Shown: positions 34,412 to 45,843 of the stretch, one piece after another
Layout: each line of letters starts with the position of its first letter
Position numbering within the stretch: the first letter of the stretch is position 1
NCBI GenBank assembly: GCA_032622095.1
Contig: CP136069.1
Location: 87,258,958-87,322,957, forward strand
Length of the DNA: 64,000 nucleotides
Reading direction: 5' to 3'
DNA from: Siphonodentalium dalli
Lineage: Eukaryota; Mollusca; Scaphopoda; Gadilida; Siphonodentaliidae
The notes under the pieces: generated by a model
Database searches by the model: none
Told to the model about the DNA's origin: nothing
The model's input: only the letters and a program-made list of their open reading frames with translations
Program-made: the position numbers and the translations under genes

Positions 34412-35593
34412 AGGTCTGGCAAATGTGAGAATACAGCTACAAATTACAATAGCTGTATTCAGCTAACCTAGCTTAGTAGCTAACTGGCTGTTTTTCGATA
34501 ATAAACTAGAAGCGCTAATTTGCACATCGAAATTAGGCTACCATATTCTCCGGTCACCCTCAACCAAATCAAAATCGTCGCTTGTGTTCAGACAAAGTGT
34601 TGCCTTTTGTCGGCACTGCGATGGTGATTATGTGTGAAAACTTACTACGGCGGTCGATGTCGGTCATAACGGTTTAATAACTCTCTTAATCTTATGCAAT
34701 GCGGAATACCTTGAAAAATACTTTAAATACAATATTTATCACCGAAGATGGAACATCTTAATCATTCCCGGAAGTATCAATATGATGCCTCTAAAACGCA
34801 GTTTGGTTGGTGTGTTAAAACAGGTAAAAAGGGGAACATCTCTAGCCAGAGTTTAACCGAGCGAGTTCCACTCACTGCTTGAGCTGACTTTCTCCAAAAA
34901 TACGGAAACGCATACATGTATGTCGAATCACGAAAATACAGATAACAATGTTATGTTTAGTAAGTTTTCACACATTATATATTTTCCCGCCAAAACAGAT
35001 TGAATAGTTCTGACTCGCTAACGACCAGGACTTCATGTTTGAAATACTTCAGAAATTATATAAGTCGCATTTTCATTTCAGTTGTCCCTATGTTGTGCCA
35101 TACATTTGCAATATGCCGGCACAATATCTGTATATACCGTTATGAATAGTTACCAGTATCGCTCACATACCGCTAGTGGTATGTAATTCTAAATGCTTGA
35201 TGTAGGTACACCATTCTAACGCCCCCTACCGGTTTAGCATCGGGAAGAAGTAAACGAGTGTTTGGGATGAATTTGATCTTTATTTTATAAGTTATGAATG
35301 CATTTGCAGAAAATAGTCCCCAGAATATTTACTGACATCGACCGCCGTAGTAAGATTTCACACAAAATCAGAATTGCCGTGTCGACAAAGGCAACACTTT
35401 GTCAGAAAACAAGTGACGGCTTTGAATTGGTTGAGGGTGGCCGGAGAATATGGTAGCCTAATTTTGATGCGCAAATTAGCGCTTCTAGTTTATTATCGAA
35501 AAACAGCCGGTTTGAGAGTATAATATATAGCTGAATTCAGCTAGGTTAGCTGAATACAGCTATTGTAGCTGTATTCTCACATTTGCCAGACCT
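34412..35593. mobile_element. 1.2-kb TIR element with arms of about 250 bp
   Basis: It starts AGGTCTGGCAAATGTGAGAA and ends TTCTCACATTTGCCAGACCT. GGAAACC is duplicated at 34405-34411 and 35594-35600. The arms (about 34412-34665 and 35325-35593) share AATTAGCGCTTCTAGTTTAT, GGAGAATATGGTAGCC and ACGGCGGTCGATGTC in inverse order. There is no transposase. The 7-8-bp duplication and CAGGTCTGG tip suggest a hAT-like non-autonomous element. Confidence 0.8.
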
Positions 35594-35600
35594 GGAAACC

Positions 35601-36238
35601 GGCCAGCTCGTCCCAGGGCCCACTCGGTCTGGGAAAGTCGACCTGGGCCAGCCACAGGCTTTGGTAGTTTTATATACTTTTTTCATGAAAATGTTATCCT
35701 ATCTTACTTATAAACTTATAATAAAGAGTACAGGTATATAAGTAATTATGTAGCAGAAATCACGACATTTTAAAACATTGTTTTAACCACTCACACATGT
35801 AAGTTGTCTATATGCGTATATGCTAATATATACTTCAATACACCAATATATATATTACTAGTACCTAATTCACCGTACACACATTGTTCCTGAAAAACAA
35901 TTTTTGGAAGAAATAAAATTGTTGAAAACATACGTCTGTTACGGCAATTGCTGCTGTAGGGGTCTACTCGGTTGACTATCTGATTGATCCAGGTCTGTTC
36001 GATTGTCGACCTGCTGTTCCAGCCTTGGACAGAGTTTTGGATTTTGTACGCAAAACAACCCCAGCAGCCCTACTATTGCTGAAGTTCAAGGGCGTTTGGT
36101 ATGGTGCAAGGAGACATTTCGCATCCAGCATTTGGTTACATTAGACATGATTACATTCAACATATTCAGTTAGTCAACTGGCGTTTTTTTGGTTTCATTT
36201 TGATAAATAAATAAAATACTAGACACCCTATTATTATG
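35601..36238. other. No gene seen
   Basis: Intronic AT-rich sequence without supported features. Confidence 0.5.
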
Positions 36239-37283
36239 CCCCCCGACTTGAAGTCGGCGGGTATATAGTCGACGTCTCCGTACGTACGTCCGTACAAACA
36301 TTTTGCATTATTGTTCAGCAACCGCTGGGCCGATTTAGCTGATATATGGTGATAGAGCAGCATGGGGGAACAGCTACATGCATAGCGCGGGTTTCGTTCA
36401 CCCATTTTAACCAGAGTTATGGCCCTTTTTTGACTTAGAAAATTCAATTTTGTCCATCTGTACAAACATTTTGCATTATTGTTCAGCAACCGCTGGGCAG
36501 ATTTAGCTGCTATTTGGTATGTTGATAGAGCAGCATGGGGGAACAGCTACATGCATAGCGCGGGTTTCGTCCACCCATTTTCACCAGAGTTATGGCCCTT
36601 TTTTTTACTTAGAAAATTAAATTTTTCTCTTGTTTTTTGGGTTTCCAGATGACAGCGTGAGCTTTGGTGGTACAACTGCAAATCCAGTATTTTTGTGGAT
36701 CAGTTATATGAAAATACATGTCAAGTGCGAATTTGGGTATGATCTGATGATTTTTGCCAGAGTTATGGCCCTTTTTTCAACTTAGAAAATTTCAATTTTG
36801 TCCGTCCGTACAAACATTTTGCATTATTGTTCAGCAACCGCTGGGCAGATTTAGCTGATAATTGGTATGGTGATAGAGCAGCATGGGGGAACAGCTACAT
36901 GCATAGCGTGGGTTTCGTCCACCCATTTTCACTAGAGTTATGGCCCTTTTTTTACTTAGAAAATTAATTTGTTTTCTAGTTTTTTGGGTTTCCAAATGAT
37001 AGCGTGAGCTTTGGTGGTACGATTGCAAATCCCGTATTTTTGTGGATCAGTTATATGAAAATACATGTTAAGTGTGAATTTGGGTATGATCTGATGATTT
37101 TTGCCAGAGTTATGGCCCTTTTTTCAACTTAGACAATTTGAATTTTTGCTTGCTTTTGGGTTTCTGGATCGCTTGTTTTTGGGTTTCCGGAATTTCTAAC
37201 TTCTTTTGGAATGGTTATATAGACCTCCTCTGGTATCCGTAGTTTCGTCCATGATTAATCCGTATTGCTACGGTCGGGGGCAA
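36239..37283 (-). mobile_element. Pearl/HINE-like element with terminal hairpin
   Basis: The left end GCCCCCCGACTTGAAGTCGG folds on itself and is followed by CGTACGTACGTCCGTAC. Modules then follow near 36296, 36466 and 36810 with AACATTTTGCATTATTGTTC, AGCAGCATGGGGGAACAGC and GAGTTATGGCCC. The right end reads GCTACGGTCGGGGGC, complementary to the left tip. Read on the minus strand this is tandem core, (ACGG)-like tract, hairpin. ORFs over the modules are artefacts. Confidence 0.65.
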
Positions 37284-38069
37284 ATGCCACGCGACAGCGT
37301 ACCTCTTGTTTAAGTTCTGCTTAAATGTGTGACTAAGGCAATTGTTTTATTGGGGAGATATCTGGAACAATCCAATTTGAACACGCTTTTAATTTCGTAC
37401 CCGAGTACATTATGCTCTAGATGTTCTTATGATAATCTGCCTTTACCAAACCGGAAATTGCGCCGAATATGGCATTTTAGGTATACAGTGGGCACATCGC
37501 TACTTTCATGGCTAGTTATTCACCTGTACTCTTTATAAGATAGGATAAAATTTTCATTTAAAAGGTATATAAAACTACCAAAGCCTGTGGGCCAGCTCAC
37601 CCCGGCCAGCTAGCTCGGCCCAAGGGATAATGTCTTATTTGAGATTAAAGTTGTTTTTCTTTGGTGTTGTTTTGCTTGTTGTCTCTCTCGAAGCCAAAGG
37701 GTTCATGTTGGGAGACAGATTGGATAGTTTGTTTGTGATAATTTATTTGGCGGATAACAACAAGAATAAAAACAACATACGAACATTTATATACATAACA
37801 CATTTGCCATCCTTCTGAACAAAAGCATGGATTGCTGCCATTGGGGGCAATTGTCACACTGAAGCGCATGCTGGTGAGGTCTCACTTCGTTAAGGCACTT
37901 TACACAACAGAACATATTTGTGGTTATGATGTCAGCGAAGTAGTAGTTGGGGGGGGGGGGGGGGTGGTGGGGTACCCGAAGTGTGAAGCATTGGAATGGT
38001 CGAAAAGATCGAGTGATCTTCTCCTTCACCCCATGATTTGTTGTTTTGAGGATATCTGAACAGGAGCTC
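37284..38069. other. No gene seen
   Basis: Intronic sequence with a G-run at about 37950-37963. Short ORFs here carry no family signal. Confidence 0.45.
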
Positions 38070-39501
38070 ATAAAAGCCGAACACAATCGAACATAACCGA
38101 ACATAACCGAACAAATGTCCAAATAATGGGAAATTTCACGGATAAAGTTCATAGGCATATGTATTCATGTTCACACTATTACTATACGAAGTTTGGTGGA
38201 GTTTGGGCCAATAATAAGTGTTTATTCGATATTTTGTAAAACGCGTTTAGTGTTCGGCATAGAAAAGCCGAACACAAGCTTATAGTTCGACACTCAGTCA
38301 CCGTTAATTAATTAACACATAGACGTGGCGTTAGCTGGCATTTGAGATATATAACTCTATATACAGTCTACTAAATATACGTCCACCTTGTAAAGTTGAT
38401 AAGCATATGTATTCACGTTCATAAATATAATGATTAACATGCTGCAGCAATTTCTGATAGCTGTATGACGACACTGATATTGGTTTTCGTCACGCATGTT
38501 TATACACCGACAGACCGTTATTAGGTTCTTCGTCGTAACATCAGGATATGTATGTGTCTGGCCAACATCCAATCAGGCGATATCTTCATATGTTTGTTAC
38601 AGAACCCTTCCACTGATTACCCAACAACTTTTTGGAATACAATCAACAGAGAGAGAACTCATTGGATGATACGTCTGGACAGAAGGCACAATGACATTCC
38701 GAATTTCAAGACGCAAGAAAATCTGTTCTCTCTTTGCATCATTGAGAACAGATCCATTGTTAATTGCCCCCGTCATCAGACGCAGATGAGCGGCATCCCA
38801 GTCAAAAGAACCACGAATGTACATACACAGTGTGCAAAAGTAGCTAAGTGATGACTTTTTTAGTAAAAAAATTAAAGTCACTGATTTTCAATTTCTGACA
38901 CTCTAGGTGAAACCATCTGTCACACAGATCGTGACATTCCTGGGAACAAACATCACATGGGTAAATCAATTTGGAATCAGACATCGTAGAATTTTCAGAT
39001 CTGTGATCAGAATGCCATTATATAGAACTTCTCGGATATGACACCATGAACTCACTTTCTGTTGTTTTTACAATCGTTGTCTTTCATGACGGGGCCTATC
39101 AAAAGCATGTTGTTTCTATAATAGTAGGCGCCACCAAACACTGAATGCAACTAACTGTCAAAACACTGAACTACAATAGGTGAGAGACCGCCACCACCAA
39201 CAATTAAAGCCTTAAATTTCGGCTTAGTGACCATATATTAGATATTAATTATCACCTAGCTAGACAACCGTTAGACTAATCCACGATAGAAGTTAAATTT
39301 GTGTTCGAGCGGCTTTTCTATGCCGAACACAGAACGCGTTTTACAAAATATCGAATAAAACAATTATTATTGGCCCGAACTCCACCAAACTTCGTATAGT
39401 AATAGTGTGAACATGAATACACATGCCTATGAGCTTTATTCGTTACATTTCCCATTATTTGGACTTGTGTTCGGTTATGTTCGGTTGTGTTCGGCTTTTA
39501 T
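38070..39501. mobile_element. 1.4-kb element with TIRs of about 205 bp
   Basis: ATAAAAGCCGAACACAA..ACCGAACA at the left is mirrored by TGTTCGG..GTGTTCGGCTTTTAT at the right. The arms (38070-38278, 39298-39501) also share GTTTGGTGGAGTT and AAAACGCGTTT. Each inner arm end carries GTGTTCGGCATAGAAAAGCC. The interior has about 95-codon ORFs on both strands (38552-38851 plus, 38597-38881 minus), neither recognised. No target duplication is certain. Confidence 0.75.
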
Positions 39502-39609
39502 ACGCACCGATCTGAACATAGAAAATCGTCATGTCCAAACACGGCAAAAGTTTAATTGAATGTTGTATGGGGAAAGATACGGGGTGATGGGGTGTCCATT
39601 TAAGGGGTG

Positions 39610-39725
39610 CTGGACGTTTCGTACCTTGGTCGTTTCGTACAAAGACATTTCGTACACTCTGGTCGATTCGTACCATTATTTTGGTTGTTTCGTACCAATC
39701 TTTTTGGTCGTTTTGTACCATCGAA
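39610..39725. repeat. Short degenerate repeat of GGTCGTTTCGTACC
   Basis: About six copies of (T)GGTCGTTTCGTACC and variants lie within about 115 bp with irregular 15-25-bp spacing. Confidence 0.7.
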
Positions 39726-39845
39726 AAAAAATATTGTAATTACTAGTATTGAATGAAAAGATGTCTATTACCATTAATTTATTTCTGTATTAATATATGT
39801 GTATATACTAGTAATAATTCCGGCTAGCTGAGCTCGGATCGCTTG

Positions 39846-40453
39846 TGAGTTGTGTGGTCGATCTGAAAAGACCTTAGCCGCCCGAGCGATTCGGAGTGAA
39901 CGTTTTTGGAGTTGGCAGAGGATTATGTTGCTAATCCCATCTGCCGTTGTCGCAGCCTTGGATAGACTGCGCATTGTGGACACCTTTAGCTGGACTCTAA
40001 CCCAGGCTGAAGGGGGCATTGTGCGTCTATCCTTGGAGTACCGGATTGCTCCAGCAGTACCCTCTGCTGGCGGTACCTCGGAAGCTGGATTCCACCAGCG
40101 ACCTACCATCCGGTACGGGGATCTGGACCTTTGGGACCAGACCAGGAAGAAGAGGCGGAAGAAGACCCCTCCAGGAGAAGAAGGGACGCCGCAAGAAGAG
40201 CTAAGTGGATACAGGGGCGAGCTGAGAGACTCCCAGCTCCCCCCAGTTGGTTGCTGAATCGGTCGTCGACAACATCTCACCAGCTAGCAGGGACTCCGTT
40301 GCTGTCATCGAGGCAAGCGGAGACAGGGACGTCGACACCACCCCGGACACATCGTCGAATCCAGTACAAAAACAGACAGACAAACATTCCGTTTTATCGT
40401 CTGGTTCCAATGCTAAATGGGATTTTTTATTCTTCTTTCGATTTGAGCCATGA
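39846..40453 (+). other. GC-rich ORF cluster, unrecognised
   Basis: A GC-rich island in AT-rich intron has long frames on both strands (39850-40257 and 40131-40475 plus; 39774-40280 minus). The + frame contains Arg/Lys-rich WDQTRKKRRKKTPPGEEGTP and Ser/Arg-rich sequence. The composition resembles transposon ORF1/gag-like proteins more than host exons. I recognise no domain and do not assign a frame. Confidence 0.35.
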
Positions 40454-40481
40454 GCCAACTGAGCAGAGCACATAATAAACT

Positions 40482-40609
40482 CTACACTTTTTGGATCTTA
40501 TACATGATGACAAAAAATTAATTTCCACTCATGGCAGAACTACTCGTGGAAATTCATTTTTTTGTCATCACGCATGAGATAATTTCCATATCCAACCAAA
40601 AAGTGTAGA
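40482..40609. repeat. 128-bp palindrome
   Basis: CTACACTTTTTGGAT..GATGACAAAAAATTAATTTCCAC pairs with GTGGAAATTCATTTTTTTGTCATC..ATCCAACCAAAAAGTGTAG. The two-part arms are near-perfect with a short loop. This is hairpin-MITE-like. Confidence 0.8.
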
Positions 40610-41169
40610 TATCATCTATGTTTCTCGTAAGTTGTATGATGCGCGTGCATGTTCTTAATAACATACACCCCAAATAAGGAATATAGTTAAAAAAAACAAG
40701 TGCTTAGTAGTAATATGTACATGTATGTGCATGTCTAAATAAAGAGATGATGCAATAGTATGCCACGCTATAAGCAGATGGCGTGTTTATCATTATATCA
40801 TTTCTTTCTTGTTTATTCAGGTTTATTATACATTTTTGTCACTACGTGGTGATTGCCTTTTGGGTCTATGATAAATCCTGTGAAGGAGAAATTGAATATA
40901 GCAAATTTTGTGCCTCGAACAAGATTGGCAAAGGTTTAAGCCCTGTATTGTGATGTTGTGCGAACACATGGTTGTTGTTTATGCGGAAGTTTCGCAACAG
41001 TAGGCGACGATTTCCGAAAATATACGGGTAACTTTGTTACTCTCATGATAAACAAAACAACGTGCTTCACTGCTTTTCGTGAAAACATAGCATAATCGAA
41101 CTGAATTTTTTCACATATGAAGCAGCATGAAGTGTGTTTGTAGATTATATCACATTCATACTATCATCA
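40610..41169. other. No gene seen
   Basis: Intronic AT-rich sequence without supported features. Confidence 0.5.
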
Positions 41170-41386
41170 TACAGTAATTCCCTAAGTAATCGACTCCTTA
41201 ACCACAGCAGAATTATGGGTAACTTTTCAGGATTTTGTCGGAAATATGGCTTGTTGCCATTCATCGAAAAGCTCTCGGGGAGAACTTTCCGATGAATGGC
41301 AACAAGCCATATTTCCGACTAAATCCTGAAAAGTTACCCATAATTCTGCTGTGGTTAAGGAGTCGATTACTTAGGGCATTACTGTA
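41170..41386. mobile_element. TA-flanked hairpin MITE (copy 2)
   Basis: TACAGTAATTCCCTAAGTAA to TTAGGGCATTACTGTA, with long complementary arms (TTTCCGAC..AAGCCATA..CGATGAATGG) meeting at a GAGAGCTTTCC-like centre. Same family as 18795-18954. Confidence 0.85.
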
Positions 41387-41396
41387 CTATACTATT

Positions 41397-42587
41397 CAGG
41401 CCTCAGCCTAGGGGTTCAGAACAGGGAGACTTGAAGTCTCCCTCCAGGAAATTTAGGGAGACTTCAGGAAATTTAGGGAGACTTCAGGGAGAAGTGGAGA
41501 CTACGGAAAATTGACAATTTTCAACTATCGCTTTATTTTATAACATCAATAAAAAATTTAAAAACATAAAATAAGAAATAAAACTAAAAAATTTTGACTT
41601 TATCTGAAATTAGCCTAATTAATTGTTATTTTACATTTAAATTTTTTGGAAATGTTTTGTGTAGCTATCATTTAAGCAAGACAATTATCAAGTTACAGTA
41701 GTAGTTAATTTTTTAACTAAATGGAAGAAGTATTATTTCCTAGACTGCAGCCTGGAAGATACGTTTGTAGTATTGACTATTGTCAGATTGTACAGTCTGA
41801 ATCATGATGCATGTAAATTGTAAGTTGTAACTTTGAAATTTTAATTTGGTCACGGCTGTAATGTGGGTGTCCGCTAAAATAAACAATAAGGATTAACTAA
41901 CAAAGGAGTTGCAAAAGCTTTTAGTTTTATTGCTAAAGCTTTTATTAATTAATGGCCTCCCTTAATTAATGCCAACATCACTGGTATAATCCGATTAAAG
42001 CAATAAACTTGACATTTATTTATTTACGGAAGCGGTCTCTTCCGTCAAAAAGTGTGACGCGGTCTCTTCAAAAAGTGCAACGCGTTACCGAAACGAACTT
42101 CCGAAGCGCCTGGTACATACTCTAATAATGTCGTATTTGTTTTATATCTGAAATGCGGGACAGCGGTCTTTTAAGTTAATTAAAACATTATTTGTGACAC
42201 TCACGATGGTCAATAACAACACAGATGCTAAGTTGCTAACATCTCATCGTGTTTTCAGCGTGTCAAAACATTCGTGATTAACATTCATTGCCGCAAAGGG
42301 AACAACGGCGACTGAATAACAACACAAAATAATAGGTCATATTTTATTTTAAACACTTGGGACTTTGTCTCTGCATCGTCCGTTTCTTTTTGGGATGGCC
42401 GCCACAATTCATCTATATACGGACATGTCTGGGGAAAAAACTAGAAAAAAAAATTAAGAAAAAAAAAAAAAAAAAAAAATACTTAAAATTGAAGGCGACT
42501 TCGATTTCGCCTTAGAGCGACGATAGGGCGAAGTCAGCGACAGTAAGGCGAAAATCTCGCCTGAGTCGCCTTGTGAGCTGAGGCCTG
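41397..42587. mobile_element. 1.2-kb hAT-like non-autonomous element, exact 8-bp TSD
   Basis: ATACTATT is duplicated exactly at 41389-41396 and 42588-42595. The ends are CAGGCCTCAGC and GCTGAGGCCTG. Inside the left end are GGGAGACTTCAGGAAATTTA reiterations. Inside the right end are GGCGA-rich repeats and a poly-A run (about 42458-42478). CAGG tips and the 8-bp duplication are hAT hallmarks. There is no transposase. Confidence 0.85.
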
Positions 42588-42595
42588 ATACTATT

Positions 42596-42920
42596 TGTGT
42601 ATTATTGAGGAAATTTTCATAATTTGGAAACTTTTATTTCTAAATTATAATCTACAACGAAGTCCATCCATGCCTTTAACTGCAGATCTAACACTGCTTT
42701 CATCAAGGGTGATATCTTCGAAGAGCCCGGACAAATAAGTTTGATATATATCTCTATGCTAGACCTCAAATTTCCAATGGTTTTTATATACATATATTAA
42801 GCATAATAAGTTGATTACTGTATGTGACTTTATATAAATGTAAATGAGAGACATATTATATTCATAAATACATATGTAGTTGTCATGGGGTACTGTACAC
42901 TAAATATGACCATTTATGCG
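42596..42920. other. No gene seen
   Basis: Intronic AT-rich spacer. Confidence 0.5.
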
Positions 42921-42929
42921 AATATCTCT

Positions 42930-44260
42930 TTTTTAGCTCACCTGAGACAAAGTCAAGAATCATCTCCTCCAGAACCGTAAGACGGAATGGGTTCATATTT
43001 GGTGTGGATGTTCCCTAGGTGAATCACATTCAGATTTGTTCAATTGAGGTCACCCGGTCAAATAGTTGCGAAGCTAGGACCATAACACTTTCCCACCATA
43101 GTAATTCTTACAACAACTTCTTCTCAAATTTCATTGCGCCGAATGGGTTCATATTTGGTAGAGGGTCCTTGGGTGACCATGATTCAGATTTGTTCAAATG
43201 AGGTCACTGGGTCGAATGTGGGCGGAGCCAGTGACATAACTCAAAAAAAAAAATCACCTTGCTCAATTTAAATTTTTTATTTTTATTTTTTAAACATGTT
43301 ATAAAATTTGAAAAAAAATGACACCATCATAACATCTGCAGAGTTATGAAACTTTAATCTTTAATGAAATTACAGAAATATTCCATTACCCACCCCCCTC
43401 CAACATGGCCCAGACTTGGCTGGCATATTATTTTAAGCTACATAAATGCATGCTATCAAAATTTATTTGATCCATTTTAAATACAGACATCTTGAGATTA
43501 ATTGAAAATGATCCATTATCTGGGTGATATAGAATTGGCCCATCAATCACCATACACTTGGTCTCTCAGATTAAATAAACAATAAATTAGGATTCATTCT
43601 GCTAGTGGCCAGCACAGGATTACTGTAATTGTGTGTGCCAGCTGTGGTATTTGTTTATCAACACATTTGAAATATTAGCATTATATCTATGATACATTCA
43701 AGTGACATACTGGGTACAGTTCCATCATTTAATGGGTTACATGTATTAACCCTGGTCACCAATTTTATGCTTTTGTGATATTTTTAATTTAAATTCTCAG
43801 ATTCTATCTCCAGGTTTATAATGATAATAATCCACCTTTACTTGCATGGATTTTGTTAGACTGGTGACATCTTTTTAGCTCACCTGAGACGAAGTCTCCG
43901 GTGGAGCTATAGTCATCACTCCTCGTCCTTCGTCCGTCCATCCGTCAACAATTCTTTGAACATCTTCTCCTCTGGAACCGTAAGACCGAATTGGTTCATA
44001 TTTGGTGTGGATGTTCCCTAGGTGACTTCCATTCAGATTTGTTCAAATGAGGACACTGGGTCAAATAGTTGCGAAGCCAGGGCCATAACTCTGTAATTCT
44101 TACAACGACTTCTTCTCAAATTTCATTGGGCCGAATGGGTTCATATTTGGTACAAAGGGTCCTTGGGGGACTGTTATTCAGATTTGTTCAAATGAGGTCA
44201 CTGGGTCAAATGTGGGCGGAGCCAGTGATATAACTTAAAACAAATTTTTGTTTTGGAAAT
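42930..44260 (-). repeat. Pearl-like modules of the AGCTCACCTGAGAC family
   Basis: TTTAGCTCACCTGAGACAAAG (42935) and TTTTAGCTCACCTGAGACGAA (43874) each begin a copy. Both continue with AACCGTAAGAC, GGTTCATATTTGGTGTGG and GAGGTCACTGGGTC. The second includes CGTCCTTCGTCCGTCCATCC. Later modules near 45170-45830 and another start near 48020 belong to the same family. The hairpin CACCTGAGAC..GTCTCCGGTG caps the end. Confidence 0.65.
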
Positions 44261-44659
44261 TTTCACCATACTCAATTTAACAAACAAATTGTTTTTTAAT
44301 CATTTTATAAAATTTGAAAAAAGCAACACCATTATAACATGTGCAGAGGTATGAAACTTTAATCTTTAATCTTCTGAAATTACAGAAATATTCCATTACC
44401 CATCCCCCCTCCCACATGGCCCAGACCCACCCCCACCCTGCAGTGGCCTGCACCCAACCAACATCCATTCCAACGGATATCATTTCCAGCTTCCAACTTT
44501 AATACCTGTTCTATTAAAGTTGCAGATATCTCTTTGTGGATAAACAGAGAGAAACACAGGTCATTAATCTGGATTAGAATAATATGTCTCTGACAGCTTG
44601 TATAAACATACTGCTAGCAATTTTAAACAAACTGCCTGAATTTAGTGTGTCTGACATTT

Positions 44660-44752
44660 GCAGAATGAAGTCCCCAGATGGTGAATTTAGTGATGCTATC
44701 CCACACAGTGGGCTAGCATCACCAAATTCACCATCTGGAGACCTCATTCTGC
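44660..44752. repeat. Hairpin MITE, copy 1
   Basis: GCAGAATGAAGTCCCCAGA..GTGAATTTAGTGATGCT is mirrored to ..TCTGGAGACCTCATTCTGC. Near-perfect 93-bp palindrome. Confidence 0.85.
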
Positions 44753-44957
44753 TTAGGCCTCATCTTCTGGGAAGTATCTATAGTATCAAATTAACATTGT
44801 TTTTAGTTACATTTCCCTTCTAGGAAGTTTCTATATCCCCTAATTTGCAGAAGATAAAATTCATAATTAAGGTGCCCAATGGGTGAACATCAACTTCCAA
44901 CAGTTACTGGGGAACTTCAATCTTATCCTAGGTCTGCCATAGCAGTTGAGGGCCTTA

Positions 44958-45051
44958 GCAGAATGAGGTCCCCAGAGGGTGAATTTAGTGATGCTAGCCC
45001 ACTGTGCAGGATAGCGTCACTAAAGTCACCCTCTGGGGGACCTCATTCTGC
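44958..45051. repeat. Hairpin MITE, copy 2, in inverted duplication with copy 1
   Basis: GCAGAATGAGGTCCCCAGAG to CTCTGGGGGACCTCATTCTGC. Its flanks (GGCCTTA left, AAATGACAGACACACT right) are the reverse complements of the flanks of copy 1, so the pair is one inverted duplication. Confidence 0.8.
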
Positions 45052-45169
45052 AAATGACAGACACACTATCACACTATTTCAAGGCTTGATTGTACAATAC
45101 ATTGTATTGCTTGAGGCCAGGCACATACAATGTAGGAATAGCACACTATTTGCAGGCTGCTTCTTTGGT

Positions 45170-45840
45170 GATTGTGATTAAGATTTGTTCAGTCAGGGTC
45201 ACCAGGTCAAGTAGGCGCAAGGCCAGCTACATTACTCTTTCTCTCCATAGTAATTCATGATGTGTCTTCTATGCAAGAATCAAATGGCCTATTTTGCTTA
45301 TAATTGGTATGAAATTACCTTGGGTGACAGATTTGTGAAAATGGGATCACAAAGTCAAATAAGGGCAGAGCCAGAGACTTAACTATTTCACTACATAGTA
45401 ATTCTTAAAATATGTTTGCAAAAACTAGTTGGCTTATTTAGCATGGAATGTTCTTCCATGACTGCAATTCAGATTTTTTTTAAATGGGGTCACCTGGTCA
45501 AATAGGGGCCAAACGAAGGACAGTTTCCCTCTTAATATGCTTGCTTCACAAGGACCATCAGGTCTATTTTACTGATATTTATCATATGTATGAAGGGTTC
45601 TTTGGTGTCTGGGATTCAAATTTATTCAGATGGGGTCACCAGGTTAAATAGGGTGGGACCAGGGACATAACTATATGTCTCTATAGTAATTCTTAAAAAG
45701 TCTTCTCAAGAGAGGTTGGACTATTTAGCTGACATATAGTATGGAGCAATCAGGAGGATCCTTTAGTGACTGAGATTCAGATTTGTTAAAATGAGGTCAA
45801 CCCGTCAAGAAATGGCGGGGCTATGGGGAGTTAACACTTT
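45170..45840 (-). repeat. Diverged pearl-like modules
   Basis: TTCAGATTTGTT..ATGAGGTCA..GGTCAAATAG and CATAGTAATTCTTA recur about four times. This is the same module family as 42930-44260. Confidence 0.55.
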
Positions 45841-45843
45841 TGC

